Assembly: GCA_900079695.1 (NCBI GenBank)
Contig: LT599022.1
Span: forward strand, 2,193,245-2,257,244
Direction of reading: 5' to 3'
Source: an uncultured Alphaproteobacteria bacterium
Lineage (GTDB): Bacteria; Pseudomonadota; Alphaproteobacteria; Rhodospirillales; Rhodospirillaceae
DNA length: 64,000 bases
Shown: positions 6,817 through 17,450 of the stretch, piece after piece
Numbering within the stretch: position 1 is the stretch's first letter
Layout of the letters: every line of letters begins with the position of its first letter
The notes under the pieces: model-generated
Seen by the model: the letters and a program-made list of their open reading frames with translations, nothing else
Databases searched by the model: none
Told to the model about the DNA's origin: nothing
Position numbers and translations under genes: made by a program

Positions 6817-8691
6817 ATGTCCGCCGAGAATTCCGTGCCGCCGTCCGCCGCTCCCCTGGTTTCGATCGAGGGCCTGTCCGTCGCCTTCTCCGGCGAGGAC
6901 GGCGACTTCACCGCGGTCAAGGACCTGTCCTTCCACATCTCCCCCGGCGAAACCGTCGCGGTGGTGGGAGAATCCGGGTCGGGCAAGTCGGTGACCGCGC
7001 TCAGCCTGATGCGCCTCGTCGAACTGGGCGGCGGCCGCATCGCCAAGGGCGCGATCCGCTTCCGCTTCCGCGACGGCCGGGTCGACGACCTCGCCCGCCT
7101 CTCCGGCGAGGCGATGCGGTCGCTGCGCGGCAACGAAATGGCGATGATCTTCCAGGAGCCGATGACCAGCCTCAACCCGGTGTTCACGATCGGCGACCAG
7201 ATCGCCGAGGCGGTGATTTTGCACCAGGGGATGGACAAGGCGGCGGCGCGCGCCGAGGCGCTGCGGATGCTGGAACTGGTGCGAATCCCCGAGGCGAAGC
7301 GCCTGCTCGACCGCTATCCGCACCAGCTTTCCGGCGGCATGCGGCAGCGGGTGATGATCGCGATCGCGCTCTCCTGCCGCCCCAGCCTGCTGATCGCCGA
7401 CGAACCCACCACCGCCCTCGACGTCACCATCCAGGCGCAGATCCTGCGGCTGATCAAGACCCTCCAGGAAGAGCTGGGGATGGCGGTGATGTTCATCACC
7501 CACGACATGGGCGTGGTCGCCGAGGTCGCCGATCGGGTGGTGGTGATGTTCCGCGGCGACAAGGTCGAGGAAGGCCCGGCCGCGGAGATCTTCGCCGCGC
7601 CGAAGCATCCCTACACCCGCGCCCTGCTCTCGGCGGTGCCGCGCCTCGGTAGCCTGGCCGGAGAGAGCCTGCCGCTCAGCTTTCCGCTCCTGCGCACCGA
7701 CGGTGCCGAGCCGCAGCCGCCGGTCCGCCAGGATACCGTGGCGGCCGACGCGCCGCCGCTCCTCGAAGTCTCCGATCTCGTCACCCGCTTCGAGGTCCGG
7801 CGCGGCCTGTTCGGGCGGCATACCGGCAACGTCCACGCGGTCGAGCGGGTGAACTTCTCCTTGCGCCCCGGCGAAACCCTGGCGCTGGTGGGCGAATCCG
7901 GCTGCGGCAAGTCCACCACCGGCCGCACGCTGATCCAACTGCAGAACTACCTCTCCGGTACCATCCGCTTCATGGGCGAGGACGTCGCGACGATGTCGGC
8001 GGAGCGCCGCCGCCGCCTCCACCAGCAGATCCAGTGCGTGTTCCAGGATCCGTTCGCGTCGCTCAACCCGCGCCTCACCGTCGGCTTCTCGATCGCCGAA
8101 CCGCTGATCACCCACGGCCTCGCCAAGGGCCGCGAGATCGAGGACCGGGTCGCCGACCTCCTGCGCAAGGTCGGCCTCTCTCCCGACCACGCCAAGCGCT
8201 ATCCCTTCGAGTTCTCCGGCGGCCAGCGCCAGCGCATCTGCATCGCCCGCGCGCTCGCCAGCAAGCCGAAGCTGATCATCGCCGACGAAGCGGTCTCCGC
8301 GCTCGACGTCTCGATCCAGGCGCAGATCGTCAATCTCCTGATGGACCTGCAGCGCCAGGAAGGACTCGCCTACCTGTTCATCTCCCACGACATGGCGGTG
8401 GTCGAGCGCGTCAGCCACCGCGTCGCGGTGATGTACCTCGGCCAGATCGTCGAGATCGGCCCGCGCGCGGCGGTGTTCGAAAATCCGCAGCACGCCTACA
8501 CCCGACGCCTGATGTCGGCGGTGCCGGTGCCCGACCCCGCCCGCCGGGCGCAGCGCGGCGCGCTGCTCGAAGGCGAGATTCCAAGCCCGATCCGCGCCGT
8601 CGGCGACGCGCCGCTGGTCGAGCCGCTGGTCGCGGTCGGCCCCGGGCATTTCGTCGCCCGCCACGCCATCGCCGGTTTCCCGCAGGCCTGA
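6817..8691 (+). CDS. gsiA: Fused double-ATPase of a peptide ABC importer (GsiA-like)
   Basis: A 624-residue protein with two complete ABC ATPase domains, as in GsiA of the glutathione/peptide importer (most Dpp/Opp systems use two separate proteins). The first domain has Walker A GESGSGKS (~51), signature LSGGMRQRV (~171) and Walker B LLIADEP (~191). The second has Walker [10 protein letters not shown] (~359), signature FSGGQRQRI (~466) and Walker B LIIADEA (~486). Both ATPase domains are followed by the oligopeptide-type C-terminal extension. It powers uptake through the two permeases encoded downstream. ATG 6817 is preferred over ATG 6808 on ribosome-site spacing. The glutathione specificity of E. 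coli Gsi cannot be assumed here. Confidence 0.88.
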   Translation: MSAENSVPPSAAPLVSIEGLSVAFSGEDGDFTAVKDLSFHISPGETVAVVGESGSGKSVTALSLMRLVELGGGRIAKGAIRFRFRDGRVDDLARLSGEAMRSLRGNEMAMIFQEPMTSLNPVFTIGDQIAEAVILHQGMDKAAARAEALRMLELVRIPEAKRLLDRYPHQLSGGMRQRVMIAIALSCRPSLLIADEPTTALDVTIQAQILRLIKTLQEELGMAVMFITHDMGVVAEVADRVVVMFRGDKVEEGPAAEIFAAPKHPYTRALLSAVPRLGSLAGESLPLSFPLLRTDGAEPQPPVRQDTVAADAPPLLEVSDLVTRFEVRRGLFGRHTGNVHAVERVNFSLRPGETLALVGESGCGKSTTGRTLIQLQNYLSGTIRFMGEDVATMSAERRRRLHQQIQCVFQDPFASLNPRLTVGFSIAEPLITHGLAKGREIEDRVADLLRKVGLSPDHAKRYPFEFSGGQRQRICIARALASKPKLIIADEAVSALDVSIQAQIVNLLMDLQRQEGLAYLFISHDMAVVERVSHRVAVMYLGQIVEIGPRAAVFENPQHAYTRRLMSAVPVPDPARRAQRGALLEGEIPSPIRAVGDAPLVEPLVAVGPGHFVARHAIAGFPQA

Positions 8692-8744
8692 GGGATACCC
8701 GTTCGCTCACCAACAGGCCGTCGCAACACGGAGGTTTCATCGGA

Positions 8745-10277
8745 ATGAGACACATGACTTTGGCTTTGGCCGCCACCGCATTGGCGACGGCCGTGACCTT
8801 CGGCGCCGCCGAGGCCAAGACCCTGGTGGTCGGCGTCGCCGACAACCTCACCACCCTCGATCCGCCGAACGCCAACGACACCCTTTCGGCGGGCGCGCAG
8901 CGCAACATCTATCAGGGCCTGTACGGCTTCGATTCGAAGATGCAGCTCGAACCGCTGCTGGCGACGGGCTACGAAGCCAACGCCGACGCCACCGAGTTCA
9001 CCTTCCACCTGCGCAAGGGCGTGAAGTTCCACGACGGCACCGACTTCAACGCCGAGGCGGTGAAAATCAACATCGACCGCGTGCGCGACACCAAAGTGCC
9101 GACCAAGCGCCAGAGCCTCGTCAGCATGGTCGACCACGTCGAGATCGTCGACGACTACACCGTCAAGTTCGTGCTCAAGGAGCCGTTCGGCGCGCTGGTC
9201 AACAACCTCGCCCACGCCGGCACCTTCATGGTCTCCCCGGCCGCGCTCGCGAAGTACGGCAAGGACATCGACCGCAACCCGGTCGGCACCGGCCCCTACA
9301 AGTTCAAGAAGTGGTCCGGCGACCTGTTCGAGACGGTGAAGAACGAGAACTACTGGCGCAAGGGCTATCCGAAGGTCGACGGCGTGACCTTCAAGTCGGT
9401 GCCGGAGAACGGCAGCCGCATCGCGATGCTGCAGGCGGGCGAGGCGTCGTTCGTCTACCCGCTGCCGTCCGAGCTCGCCCCGGTGGTCAAGGCCAACCAG
9501 AAGCTCGAAGTCGTCAAGGTGCCGTCGATCATCCTGCGCTACGTGTCGATGAACACCAACAAGAAGCCGTTCAGCGACGTCCGGGTGCGCCAGGCGCTCA
9601 ACTACGCGATCGACAAGACGGCGTTCTGCAAGGTCGTCTACGGCGGCTACTGCAAGCCCGCCGAAGGCCCGGTGCCGGACCTGCTCAAGTACTCGGTCAA
9701 GGTGCAGCCGGGCGGCTGGCCGTACGACCCGGCCAAGGCCAAGGCGCTGCTCGCGGAGGCGGGCTACCCCAACGGCTTCGAGACCGAAGTCTTCTCGAAG
9801 AACAACGCCACCTACATCCGCGCGATGCAGTTCATCCAGCAGCAGCTCGCGCAGGTCGGCGTGAAGGCGACCGTGACCCCGCTCGAGGCGGGCGTCGAGG
9901 CGCAGCGCGTCTGGAGCGTGCAGAAGCCCGAAGACGCCACGGTGCAGCTGCAGTACGGCGGCTGGTCGGCCTCCACCGGCGACATCGACTGGGCGACCCG
10001 GCCGCTGTTCTACGGCAAGGCTTTCCCGCCGAAGCTGTTCAACGTCGCGTACTATAAGAGCGACGTGAACGACGCCGCGATCGAGGCGGGCATCGCCACC
10101 GCCGACGAAGCCAAGCGCGCCGCCGCCTACAAGACCGCGCAGGAGCAGATCTGGAAGGACGCCCCGTGGATCTTCCTGGTCAACGACGAAATCCTCGTCG
10201 GCCAGGCGAAGGGTCTCTCCGGCGCGTTCGCCGCGCCCGACGGCGGCCTGAACTTCGAGAAGGCGGAATTCAAGTAA
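8745..10277 (+). CDS. gsiB: Periplasmic peptide-binding protein (GsiB/DppA-type)
   Basis: A 510-residue extracytoplasmic solute-binding protein of the peptide family 5 class. Residues 1-24 are a signal peptide cleaved around [10 protein letters not shown]. The mature part shows the family hallmarks: [35 protein letters not shown], and [17 protein letters not shown] lies before the ATG at 8745. It should capture peptides in the periplasm and hand them to the two downstream permeases. A stable hairpin between this gene and the permease genes may raise its relative expression, as is common for binding proteins. Confidence 0.9.
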   Translation: MRHMTLALAATALATAVTFGAAEAKTLVVGVADNLTTLDPPNANDTLSAGAQRNIYQGLYGFDSKMQLEPLLATGYEANADATEFTFHLRKGVKFHDGTDFNAEAVKINIDRVRDTKVPTKRQSLVSMVDHVEIVDDYTVKFVLKEPFGALVNNLAHAGTFMVSPAALAKYGKDIDRNPVGTGPYKFKKWSGDLFETVKNENYWRKGYPKVDGVTFKSVPENGSRIAMLQAGEASFVYPLPSELAPVVKANQKLEVVKVPSIILRYVSMNTNKKPFSDVRVRQALNYAIDKTAFCKVVYGGYCKPAEGPVPDLLKYSVKVQPGGWPYDPAKAKALLAEAGYPNGFETEVFSKNNATYIRAMQFIQQQLAQVGVKATVTPLEAGVEAQRVWSVQKPEDATVQLQYGGWSASTGDIDWATRPLFYGKAFPPKLFNVAYYKSDVNDAAIEAGIATADEAKRAAAYKTAQEQIWKDAPWIFLVNDEILVGQAKGLSGAFAAPDGGLNFEKAEFK

Positions 10278-10295
10278 GCCGCCCCGCGTCAAACC

Positions 10296-10326
10296 GGGGA
10301 GGAGACGCAGACCGCGCCTCCTCCCC
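10296..10326 (+). terminator. Intercistronic hairpin after the binding-protein gene
   Basis: Nine-base stem GGGGAGGAG / CTCCTCCCC with a 13-base loop, just after the binding-protein stop and before the first permease gene. There is no T-run. It is more likely an RNA-stabilising or partial-termination element that keeps binding-protein mRNA in excess than a full terminator. Confidence 0.5.
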
Positions 10327-10359
10327 CCTTGCGAACTTCGAGGGACCGAGGCCCTTTTC

Positions 10360-11280
10360 ATGCTCAACTACCTGATCCGCCGCATCGTGGGCATCGTCCC
10401 GGTGATCCTGGTGATCGCGCTTTTGGTGTTCCTGTTCGTGCACATGCTGCCGGGCGATCCCGCGCGCCTCGTCGCCGGGCCGGAGGCGACCCTCCAGGAC
10501 GTCGAGAACGTCCGCCGCAGCCTCGGCCTCGACCGGCCGATCCACGAGCAATTCCTGCTGTTCCTCTGGCACGCCGTGCAGTGGGACTTCGGCAACTCGC
10601 TCAAGACCCGCATTCCGGTGGTCGAGGAGATCGGCCTGCGCCTGATGCCGACGGTGTGGCTGACGGTCTGCGCGATGGCCTGGGCGACCGTGTTCGGCCT
10701 CCTGATCGGCGTCGCCTCGGCGGTCAAGCGCGGCCGCTGGCCCGACTACGTCGGCATGTTCGTGGCCGTCTCCGGCATTTCGTTCCCGGCGTTCTGGCTC
10801 GGCCTGCTGCTGATCGACCTGTTCTCGGTGCGCCTCGGCTGGCTGCCGACCGGCGGCTTCGAAAGCTGGCAGAGCCTGATCATGCCGTCGTTCACGCTCG
10901 GCCTCGGGGTCGCCGCGGTGATGGCGCGCTTCACCCGCTCGGCATTCATCGAAATCTCGCGCGAGGACTACATCCGCACCGCCCACGCCAAGGGCGCGCG
11001 CGCCCGCGCGGTGATCTGGAAGCACACCCTCCGCAACGCGCTGATCCCGGTGATCACCATGGTCGGCCTGCAGTTCGGCTTCCTCCTCGGCGGGTCGATC
11101 GTGGTGGAGACGGTGTTCTCCTGGCCCGGCCTCGGCCGCCTGCTGGTGGATTCGGTGGCCTACCGCGACTATCCGGTGATCCAGGCGGAAATTCTGCTGT
11201 TCTCCCTGGAATTCATCCTCATCAACCTCACCGTCGACGTCCTCTACGCCGTCGCCAACCCGGAGATCCGCTTCAAATGA
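10360..11280 (+). CDS. gsiC: Peptide ABC importer permease 1 (GsiC/DppB-like)
   Basis: A 306-residue inner-membrane permease with six or more hydrophobic helices. It has the DppB-type N-terminus ([19 protein letters not shown] and [10 protein letters not shown]) and the binding-protein-dependent transport signature near residue 210 ([15 protein letters not shown]), the loop that contacts the ATPase. The C-terminus ([15 protein letters not shown]) is typical of the family. Its stop codon overlaps the start of the second permease (ATGA), so the two are translationally coupled. Confidence 0.9.
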   Translation: MLNYLIRRIVGIVPVILVIALLVFLFVHMLPGDPARLVAGPEATLQDVENVRRSLGLDRPIHEQFLLFLWHAVQWDFGNSLKTRIPVVEEIGLRLMPTVWLTVCAMAWATVFGLLIGVASAVKRGRWPDYVGMFVAVSGISFPAFWLGLLLIDLFSVRLGWLPTGGFESWQSLIMPSFTLGLGVAAVMARFTRSAFIEISREDYIRTAHAKGARARAVIWKHTLRNALIPVITMVGLQFGFLLGGSIVVETVFSWPGLGRLLVDSVAYRDYPVIQAEILLFSLEFILINLTVDVLYAVANPEIRFK

Positions 11281-12155
11281 GCGACGCCGCCGTTCTTTCG
11301 TCCCCCGGCGTGCGCAGCCCGCTGCGCGAGTTCTGGCGCCGCCTGCGCCACCGCAAGGTGGCGCTGGGCTCCGCCGTTCTGCTGCTGCTGCTGGTGCTCT
11401 CGGCGGTGTTCGCGCCGTGGATCGCGCCCTACGACCCCACCGCCGCCGACTACGCCAACATCCTCGCCCCGCCCTCCGCCGCGCATTGGGCGGGCACCGA
11501 CGCCTTCGGCCGCGACATCCTCAGCCGGATCATCTGGGGCGGGCGGATCTCGCTCGCGGTCGGCTTCCTGTCGGTGTCGATCGGCGGCATCGTCGGCATC
11601 GGCCTCGGCCTCGTCGCCGGATTCTACGGCCGCTGGCTCGACGGCCTGATCATGCGCTCGTCGGACGTTCTTCTCGCCTTCCCCGGCATCCTGCTGGCGA
11701 TCGGCGTGATCGCGATCCTCGGCCCAGGCATCGACAACGTCATCTACGCGGTGGCGGTGTTCTCGGTGCCGGTGTTCGCGCGGCTGGTGCGCGGCTCGAC
11801 CCTGGCGCTCAAATCCGCGCCCTACGTCGACGCGGCGCGCTCGATCGGCGTCAGGAACCGCTGGCTGATGCTGCGCCACATCCTCCCCGGCACCCTGCCG
11901 TCGGTGATCGTCTACTTCTCGATGCGCGTCGGCACCTCGATCCTCACCGCCGCGGCGCTCAGCTTCATCGGCCTCGGCGCGCAGCCGCCGAGCCCTGAGT
12001 GGGGCGCGATGCTGGCCGACGGCCGCAGCTTCATCGGCGTCGCCAGCCACGTCACCTTCTATCCCGGCATGGCGATCTTCGTCACCGTGCTCGCCTTCAA
12101 CCTGCTGGGCGACGGTCTGCGCGACGCCCTCGACCCGAAGCTCAAGAATGTCTGA
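11277..12155 (+). CDS. gsiD: Peptide ABC importer permease 2 (GsiD/DppC-like)
   Basis: A 292-residue permease. It has a cytosolic N-terminal stretch, a first helix ([20 protein letters not shown]), the DppC-type motif [18 protein letters not shown], four further helices, and the coupling loop [18 protein letters not shown]. It ends DALDPKLKN, a usual end for this family. It starts four bases inside gsiC and overlaps the following peptidase gene by eight bases, so importer and peptidases should be made together. Confidence 0.9.
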   Translation: MSDAAVLSSPGVRSPLREFWRRLRHRKVALGSAVLLLLLVLSAVFAPWIAPYDPTAADYANILAPPSAAHWAGTDAFGRDILSRIIWGGRISLAVGFLSVSIGGIVGIGLGLVAGFYGRWLDGLIMRSSDVLLAFPGILLAIGVIAILGPGIDNVIYAVAVFSVPVFARLVRGSTLALKSAPYVDAARSIGVRNRWLMLRHILPGTLPSVIVYFSMRVGTSILTAAALSFIGLGAQPPSPEWGAMLADGRSFIGVASHVTFYPGMAIFVTVLAFNLLGDGLRDALDPKLKNV

Positions 12156-13200
12156 CCGCCTCGCCCGCGACTTCGGCCTGATTCCCGATTCGCCGCCCAC
12201 CGGCGCGGCCAACGCGATCACCGACGTCGCGGGCGTGCGCGTCGGCCACTTCACCCGGCGCGAGGGCAGTCTCGCCACCGGCTTCACCGCGATTCTGCCC
12301 CACGACGGCAACCTCTTCCGCGAGAAGGTGCCCGCGGCGGTCTCGGTGCTCAACGGCTTCGGCAAGAGCGCCGGATTGATGCAGGTGGAGGAACTCGGCA
12401 GCATCGAGACGCCGATCCTGCTCACCAACACCTTTTCGGTGGGCGTCGGCTTCACCGCCCTGGTGCGCGACGCGCTCCGCGCCAACCCGGACGTCGGCCG
12501 CGAGACCTCGACCGTCAACCCGCTGGTGTGCGAGTGCAACGACGGCTTCCTCAACGACATTCAGGCGATGGCGCTGACCGAGGCGGACGCCGACGCCGCC
12601 CTCGCCGCCGCGCGGGGGCCGGAGGGTGCGCGGCCGCCCGCGCAAGGCGCTGTGGGCGCGGGCACCGGAATGAGCTGCTTCGGCTTCAAGGGCGGCATCG
12701 GCACGTCGTCGCGGGTCTTCGACCTCGACGGCCGCGCCTTCACCCTCGGCGCGCTGGTGCTCGCCAACTTCGGCAAGGCGGGCGACCTGGTGCTGCCCGA
12801 CGGCCGCCGCCCCGCCCCCGACGACCTCGCCGACGCGCCCGAGCGCGGCTCGATCATCGTCGTGCTCGCCACCGACGCGCCGCTTTCCTCCCGCCAGTTG
12901 CGCCGCGTCGCCCAGCGCGGCGGCGCGGGCGTCGCCTGGCTCGGGTCGTTCTGGGGCAACGGCAGCGGCGACGTCGCGCTCGCCTTCTCCACCGCCCGCC
13001 GCCTGCCGCACGCGGGCGCGGCGGTGCTGGCGGCCGAGGAGATCGCCGAGGACCGCATCGACGCCCCGTTCCGCGCCGCCGCCGAGGCGACCCGCGAGGC
13101 GATCCTGAACGCGCTCTGCGCCGCGCCCGCCTGCACCGGGCGCGACGGTCACGCCCGTCCGTCGCTGGCGGACTGGCTCAACCGGGAGAAATCACGATGA
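12148..13200 (+). CDS. P1-family self-processing aminopeptidase (DmpA-like)
   Basis: A 350-residue relative of DmpA (L-aminopeptidase/D-amidase/D-esterase). Such enzymes are made as one chain and cut themselves before an internal Ser, which becomes the N-terminal nucleophile. Here the site is RG|SIIVVLATDAP, giving a predicted cut between Gly234 and Ser235. Other hallmarks are PHDGNLFREKVPAA, the conserved N in LTNTFSVG, and TGMSCFGFKGGIGTSSR. These enzymes release N-terminal residues, including D-Ala in DmpA, from short peptides or beta-peptides. Its place inside the importer operon suggests it hydrolyses the imported peptides in the cytoplasm. Confidence 0.88.
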   Translation: MSDRLARDFGLIPDSPPTGAANAITDVAGVRVGHFTRREGSLATGFTAILPHDGNLFREKVPAAVSVLNGFGKSAGLMQVEELGSIETPILLTNTFSVGVGFTALVRDALRANPDVGRETSTVNPLVCECNDGFLNDIQAMALTEADADAALAAARGPEGARPPAQGAVGAGTGMSCFGFKGGIGTSSRVFDLDGRAFTLGALVLANFGKAGDLVLPDGRRPAPDDLADAPERGSIIVVLATDAPLSSRQLRRVAQRGGAGVAWLGSFWGNGSGDVALAFSTARRLPHAGAAVLAAEEIAEDRIDAPFRAAAEATREAILNALCAAPACTGRDGHARPSLADWLNREKSR

Positions 13201-14015
13201 AAGTCTACATCTGCGCCGACATCGAAGGCACCGCCGGCGTGGTGTCGCCGCAGCAGTGCGCGGCGGGCAACCCGGAATACGAACGGGCGCGCCTGCTGAT
13301 GACCGAGGAGATCAACGCCGCGATCGCGGGCGCCGCCGAGGCCGGGGCCGACGACATCGTCGTCAACGACGCCCACGGCTCGATGATCAACCTGTTGCCC
13401 GACCGCCTCGACCCCCGCGCCCGCGCGATCCAGGGCAAGCCCAAGCCGTTCAACATGTTCGCCGGTCTGGCCGACGGCACCGCGGCGATCCTCTGCACCG
13501 GCTTCCACGCTCCGGCGGGCGATTTCGGCGTGCTCGCGCACACCACCAGCAGCCTGTCGTTCCGCGCCGTCGAACTCGACGGGCGGCGGATGAGCGAGGC
13601 GGCTCTCTACGGCGCCTACGCGGGCGAACGCGGCATCCCGGTGGCGATGATCGCGGGCGACGACGTCTGCGCCGCCCACTGCGCCGAGTGGTTTCCCCTC
13701 GCCGAACGGGTGACGACCAAGCGCGCCCTCGGCAACCGCGCCGCCGAATCCCTCCATCCCGCCGCCGCGCGCGCGGCGATCCACGCCGCCGCCGCCCGCG
13801 CCCTGGCGCGGGTGCGCGGAATTCCGCCGCTGCGCCTCGAAACTCCGCGCGAACTGGTGCTCGATCTCACCGGCACGGCCCTCGCCGACCTCATCGCCAC
13901 GATCCCGGGCACGGACCGCCTCGATCCGACCCGCGTGCGCCTGCCGGTTGCAAGCGCCGCCGACGCGGTGCGCTGGGTCAACGTCGCCGCCGCGATGGCG
14001 GCGGCACTGCGCTAA
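13197..14015 (+). CDS. M55-family D-aminopeptidase (DppA-like)
   Basis: A 272-residue zinc peptidase of the Bacillus DppA family. The metal ligands known for DppA are all recognisable: Asp8 and Glu10 in ICADIEG, His60 in NDAHGS, His104 in TGFHAP and a Glu at 134. The catalytic His115 is in LAHTTSS. DppA cuts D-Ala-D-Ala and similar D-dipeptides, so this gene hints that cell-wall-derived D-peptides are among the operon's substrates. The start overlaps the stop of the previous peptidase (ATGA). The Ala- and Arg-rich C-terminal third is a normal extension in this family. Confidence 0.88.
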   Translation: MKVYICADIEGTAGVVSPQQCAAGNPEYERARLLMTEEINAAIAGAAEAGADDIVVNDAHGSMINLLPDRLDPRARAIQGKPKPFNMFAGLADGTAAILCTGFHAPAGDFGVLAHTTSSLSFRAVELDGRRMSEAALYGAYAGERGIPVAMIAGDDVCAAHCAEWFPLAERVTTKRALGNRAAESLHPAAARAAIHAAAARALARVRGIPPLRLETPRELVLDLTGTALADLIATIPGTDRLDPTRVRLPVASAADAVRWVNVAAAMAAALR

Positions 14016-14034
14016 CCACGAAGGAACCGATATC

Positions 14035-14991
14035 GTGTCCGCATCTCCGATCCTCGCGCTGCACGGCGGCGCCGGAACCATTCCCGCCGCCACCCTGACG
14101 CCGGAACTCACCGACGCCTATCACGACGGCATCCGCACCGCCCTCGCCGCCGGGCACGCGGTGCTGAAATCGGGCGGCACCGCGCTCGACGCGGTGACCC
14201 GGACGGTGATCGCGCTCGAGGAGAACCCGCTGTTCAACGCCGGGCGCGGCGCGGTCTACACCACCGCAGAAACCCACGAGATGGACGCCGCGGTGATGGA
14301 CGGCGCGACCGGCCGCGCCGGGGCGGTGGCCGGGCTGTGCGGGCCGCGCAACCCGGTTCTCGCGGCCCGCGCGGTGATGGAAAAGTCGCCCCACGTGTTC
14401 CTCGCGGGCGAAGGCGCGATGCGCTTCTGCCACGAGGCGGGGCTGGAATTCATGGACCCCGCGTGGTTCGGCACCGAGCGCCGCCTCGACGCGCTGCGGC
14501 AGGAGATGGCGCGGCGCGCCTCCGGAGCCGCCGACACCCGCAGCGACGCCGACCGCCACGGCACCGTCGGCGCGGTGGCGCTGGACCGCCACGGCAACCT
14601 CGCCGCCGCCACCTCGACCGGCGGCATCACCGGCAAGACTCCGGGGCGCGTCGGCGACAGCCCGGTGATCGGCGCTGGCACCTGGGCCGACAACGCCACC
14701 TGCGCGATCTCCGCCACCGGCCAGGGCGAGTTGTTCATCCGCGTCGCCGCCGCGCACGAAATCGCCGCGCGGATGCGCTGGGGCGGCCAGAGCCTCGAAG
14801 CCGCCGCCGACGACGTGGTCAACCGCGTGCTTGCGCCGATCGGCGGGTCGGGCGGACTGATCGCGCTCGACGCGCACGGCCACGTCGCCCTGCCGTTCAA
14901 CTGCGAGGGCATGTATCGCGGCGTGGTCGGCGCCGACGATCTCGCCCGCAGCGCGATCCACCGCGAGGACTGGCGCTCCGGCCGCCTCTAG
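14035..14991 (+). CDS. iaaA: Isoaspartyl peptidase / L-asparaginase (Ntn-hydrolase)
   Basis: A 318-residue threonine-type Ntn hydrolase. It cuts itself before Thr177 (in RHG|TVGAVALD), and the new Thr is the nucleophile that hydrolyses beta-aspartyl peptides and asparagine. Family features include LALHGGAGTIP at the N-terminus, NPLFNAGRGAVYT, and GGITGKTPGRVGDSP in the beta chain. A GTG start at 14035 with AAGGA upstream is the only well-placed start. In E. coli iaaA also stands next to gsiABCD, so the linkage of importer and isoaspartyl peptidase is conserved. It converges with, and overlaps by four bases, the gene on the other strand. Confidence 0.9.
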   Translation: MSASPILALHGGAGTIPAATLTPELTDAYHDGIRTALAAGHAVLKSGGTALDAVTRTVIALEENPLFNAGRGAVYTTAETHEMDAAVMDGATGRAGAVAGLCGPRNPVLAARAVMEKSPHVFLAGEGAMRFCHEAGLEFMDPAWFGTERRLDALRQEMARRASGAADTRSDADRHGTVGAVALDRHGNLAAATSTGGITGKTPGRVGDSPVIGAGTWADNATCAISATGQGELFIRVAAAHEIAARMRWGGQSLEAAADDVVNRVLAPIGGSGGLIALDAHGHVALPFNCEGMYRGVVGADDLARSAIHREDWRSGRL

Positions 14992-17384
14992 CCCGCCACG
15001 TCGAACCGCTGCGGCCGCGCGTTGATGGCGCGGCCCGGCGTCAACCCGGCGACGGTGCGGGCGATGCCCGCGGCGTCGATGCCGTAATGGCGGTAGAGAT
15101 CGGCGATGGTGCCGCACTGGCCGAAGTGCTCGACGCCGAGCGGCACTGTGCGGTGCCCGGCGACCGCCCCGAGCCAGGCGAGCGTCGCCGGATGGCCGTC
15201 GATCGCCGTCACCAGGGTGCAGTGGGCGGGCAACGGCGCGAGCAGGGTCTCGATGTGCCCGCGCGCCCCGGAGCGGCCGCGGCGGCGCGCCCGTTGCGCG
15301 GCGGTCCACCCGGCGTTGAGACGGTCGGCGGAGGTCACCGCGAGCACGCCGATGTCTCGCCGCGCCTCGCCGATCCGTCCGGCGGCGGCGATCACCTCGG
15401 GCGCGACCGCTCCCTGATAGACCAGCACCACGTCGGCGTTCGGCCCCGGCTCGCGCAGCCAGTACGCGCCGTCGATCACCCCCTGGCGGAACGCCGCGTC
15501 GGCGCGCCGGGTCGGCTGCTCCAGCGGCCGGGTGGACAGGCGCAGGTAGACCGAGCCGCCGGTCTCGTCGCGCAGCCAGGTGCGCTCGTCGCGGTCGCCC
15601 TCGCCGTCGCGCTGCAGGTAGTCGAACGCCCATGCCAGGATCACCGCGAGTTCGTCGACGAACGCGGGCTCGAAGGCGGCGAGTCCGTCCTGGCTGATGC
15701 CGATCAGCGGCTGGGCGATCGACTGGTGCGCCCCGCCCTCGGGCGCGAGCGCCACGCCCGACGGCGTGCCGACGACGAGGAAGCGGGCGTCCTGATAGCA
15801 GGCGTAGTTGAGGGCGTCGAGCCCGCGGGCGACGAACGGGTCGTAGAGGGTGCCGACCGGCAGCAGACGCTCGCCGAACAGGGAATGGGAAAGCCCCGCC
15901 GCACCGAGCAGCAGGAACAGGTTCATCTCCGAAATTCCGAGTTCGAGATGCTGGCCCGACGGCGAGAACCCCCACTTCTGCGTCGACGGCAGATGCTCCT
16001 CGCGGAAGGTGTCGACGCGCGGCTCGCGGGCGAACAGGCCGCGGCGGTTGACCCACGGCCCGAGGTTGGTGGAGACGGTGACGTCGGGCGAGGCGGTGAC
16101 GATCCGCCCGGCGAGCGGCGCGTCGCCCGCCGCCAGCGCGTCGAGAATCTTGCCGAACCCGGCCTGGGTGGAGATCGTCCGGTCGTCGGGCACGGCGAGC
16201 TCCGGGGCCGCCACCTTCGCCGCCGCGAACCGCCGCGCGCCGGAGCGGAAGAACGGCGCGGCGGCGAGCGCGGCGCGCACCGCCGGGGTGTCGCCGGGGA
16301 TCGCGAAGGGATCCCACTCCCGCCCCTCGGGCACCCCGAGCGACGCCTGGAACGCCGCCATCTGCGCCGGGGTCATCAGCCCCGCGTGATTGTCCTTGTG
16401 CCCGGCGAGCGGCGTGCCCCAACCTTTCACGGTGTAGGCGAGGAACACCGTCGGCCGGTCGTGGTCGACGGCGTCGAAAGCGTCGATCAGGGTTTCGAGG
16501 CAGTGCCCGCCGAGGTCGGCCATCAGCGCCGCCAGTTCGTCGTCGCTGCGGCGGTCGAGCAGCGGCGCGATCTCCGCCCCGATCTCGGCCGCGAGGCGCT
16601 TGCGCCACGCCGCGCCGCCCTGGAAGCACAGCGCCGAATAGAGCGGATTCGGGCAGGCGTCGATCCACTGCCGCAGGCGCTCGCCGCCCGGCTCGGCGAA
16701 TGCGGCGCGTTGCAGCGCGCCGTATTTCAGAATCACCACCTCCCAGCCGAAGCCGCGGAAGATCGCCTCGATGCGCTGCCACAGACCTTCGCGCACCACC
16801 CCGTCGAGACTCTGGCGGTTGTAGTCGATCACCCACCAGACGTTGCGCAGATTGTGCTTCCACCCCTCCTGCAAGCACTCGTAGATGTTGCCCTCGTCGA
16901 GTTCGGCGTCGCCCACCAGCGCCACCATCCGCCCGAGCGGCGCGCGCCGCGCCCACGGCTTGGCGGCGAGATAGTCCTGGATCAGCGAGGCGAACGCGGT
17001 GACGGCGACCCCCAGCCCCACCGAGCCGGTGGAGAAATCGACGTCGGCGCCATCCTTGGTACGGCTGGGGTAGGACTGCGCGCCGCCGAAGCCGCGGAAG
17101 GCTTCCAGCTTCTCGCGGCTCTGACGCCCCATCAGATACTGGATCGCGTGGAACAGCGGTCCGCCGTGGGGCTTCACCGCCACCCGGTCCTCGGGGCGCA
17201 GGGCGTGGAAGTAGAGCGCCGTCATGATCGCCGCCATCGACGCGCACGACGCCTGATGCCCGCCGACCTTGACCTCGCCCTTCTCGCGCAGGTGGTTGGC
17301 GTTGTGGATCATCCAGCAGGCGAGCCAGAGAATCTCCTTCTCGACCGCCTTGAGGATGCCGAGACGTTCCGTTCCGTCGACCAT
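14988..17384 (-). CDS. AceE/transketolase-like thiamine-diphosphate enzyme
   Basis: A 798-residue TPP enzyme with the domain order of homodimeric 2-oxoacid dehydrogenase E1 and transketolases. It has an N-terminal TPP domain with HGGPLFHAIQYL, STGSVGLGVAV and the TPP/Mg motif GDAELDEGN...DYNRQSLDG, then a pyrimidine-binding domain (HLELGISEMNLFLLLG) and a C-terminal domain (GVEHFGQCG). It is shorter than E. coli AceE (~887 residues) and longer than most transketolases (~660). The substrate is therefore uncertain: pyruvate/2-oxoacid decarboxylation or a ketol transfer. GAGGAG precedes the ATG. It shares direction with the aspartate dehydrogenase gene upstream, 66 bp away, so the two may form an operon. 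Confidence 0.75.
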   Translation of the reverse strand: MVDGTERLGILKAVEKEILWLACWMIHNANHLREKGEVKVGGHQASCASMAAIMTALYFHALRPEDRVAVKPHGGPLFHAIQYLMGRQSREKLEAFRGFGGAQSYPSRTKDGADVDFSTGSVGLGVAVTAFASLIQDYLAAKPWARRAPLGRMVALVGDAELDEGNIYECLQEGWKHNLRNVWWVIDYNRQSLDGVVREGLWQRIEAIFRGFGWEVVILKYGALQRAAFAEPGGERLRQWIDACPNPLYSALCFQGGAAWRKRLAAEIGAEIAPLLDRRSDDELAALMADLGGHCLETLIDAFDAVDHDRPTVFLAYTVKGWGTPLAGHKDNHAGLMTPAQMAAFQASLGVPEGREWDPFAIPGDTPAVRAALAAAPFFRSGARRFAAAKVAAPELAVPDDRTISTQAGFGKILDALAAGDAPLAGRIVTASPDVTVSTNLGPWVNRRGLFAREPRVDTFREEHLPSTQKWGFSPSGQHLELGISEMNLFLLLGAAGLSHSLFGERLLPVGTLYDPFVARGLDALNYACYQDARFLVVGTPSGVALAPEGGAHQSIAQPLIGISQDGLAAFEPAFVDELAVILAWAFDYLQRDGEGDRDERTWLRDETGGSVYLRLSTRPLEQPTRRADAAFRQGVIDGAYWLREPGPNADVVLVYQGAVAPEVIAAAGRIGEARRDIGVLAVTSADRLNAGWTAAQRARRRGRSGARGHIETLLAPLPAHCTLVTAIDGHPATLAWLGAVAGHRTVPLGVEHFGQCGTIADLYRHYGIDAAGIARTVAGLTPGRAINARPQRFDVAG

Positions 17385-17450
17385 CGCGCGCGTCTCCTCC
17401 GTTGCGGCGGCGCGGCAAGGCTCCGCCTTCCGGTCGCGATGATACCGCGA

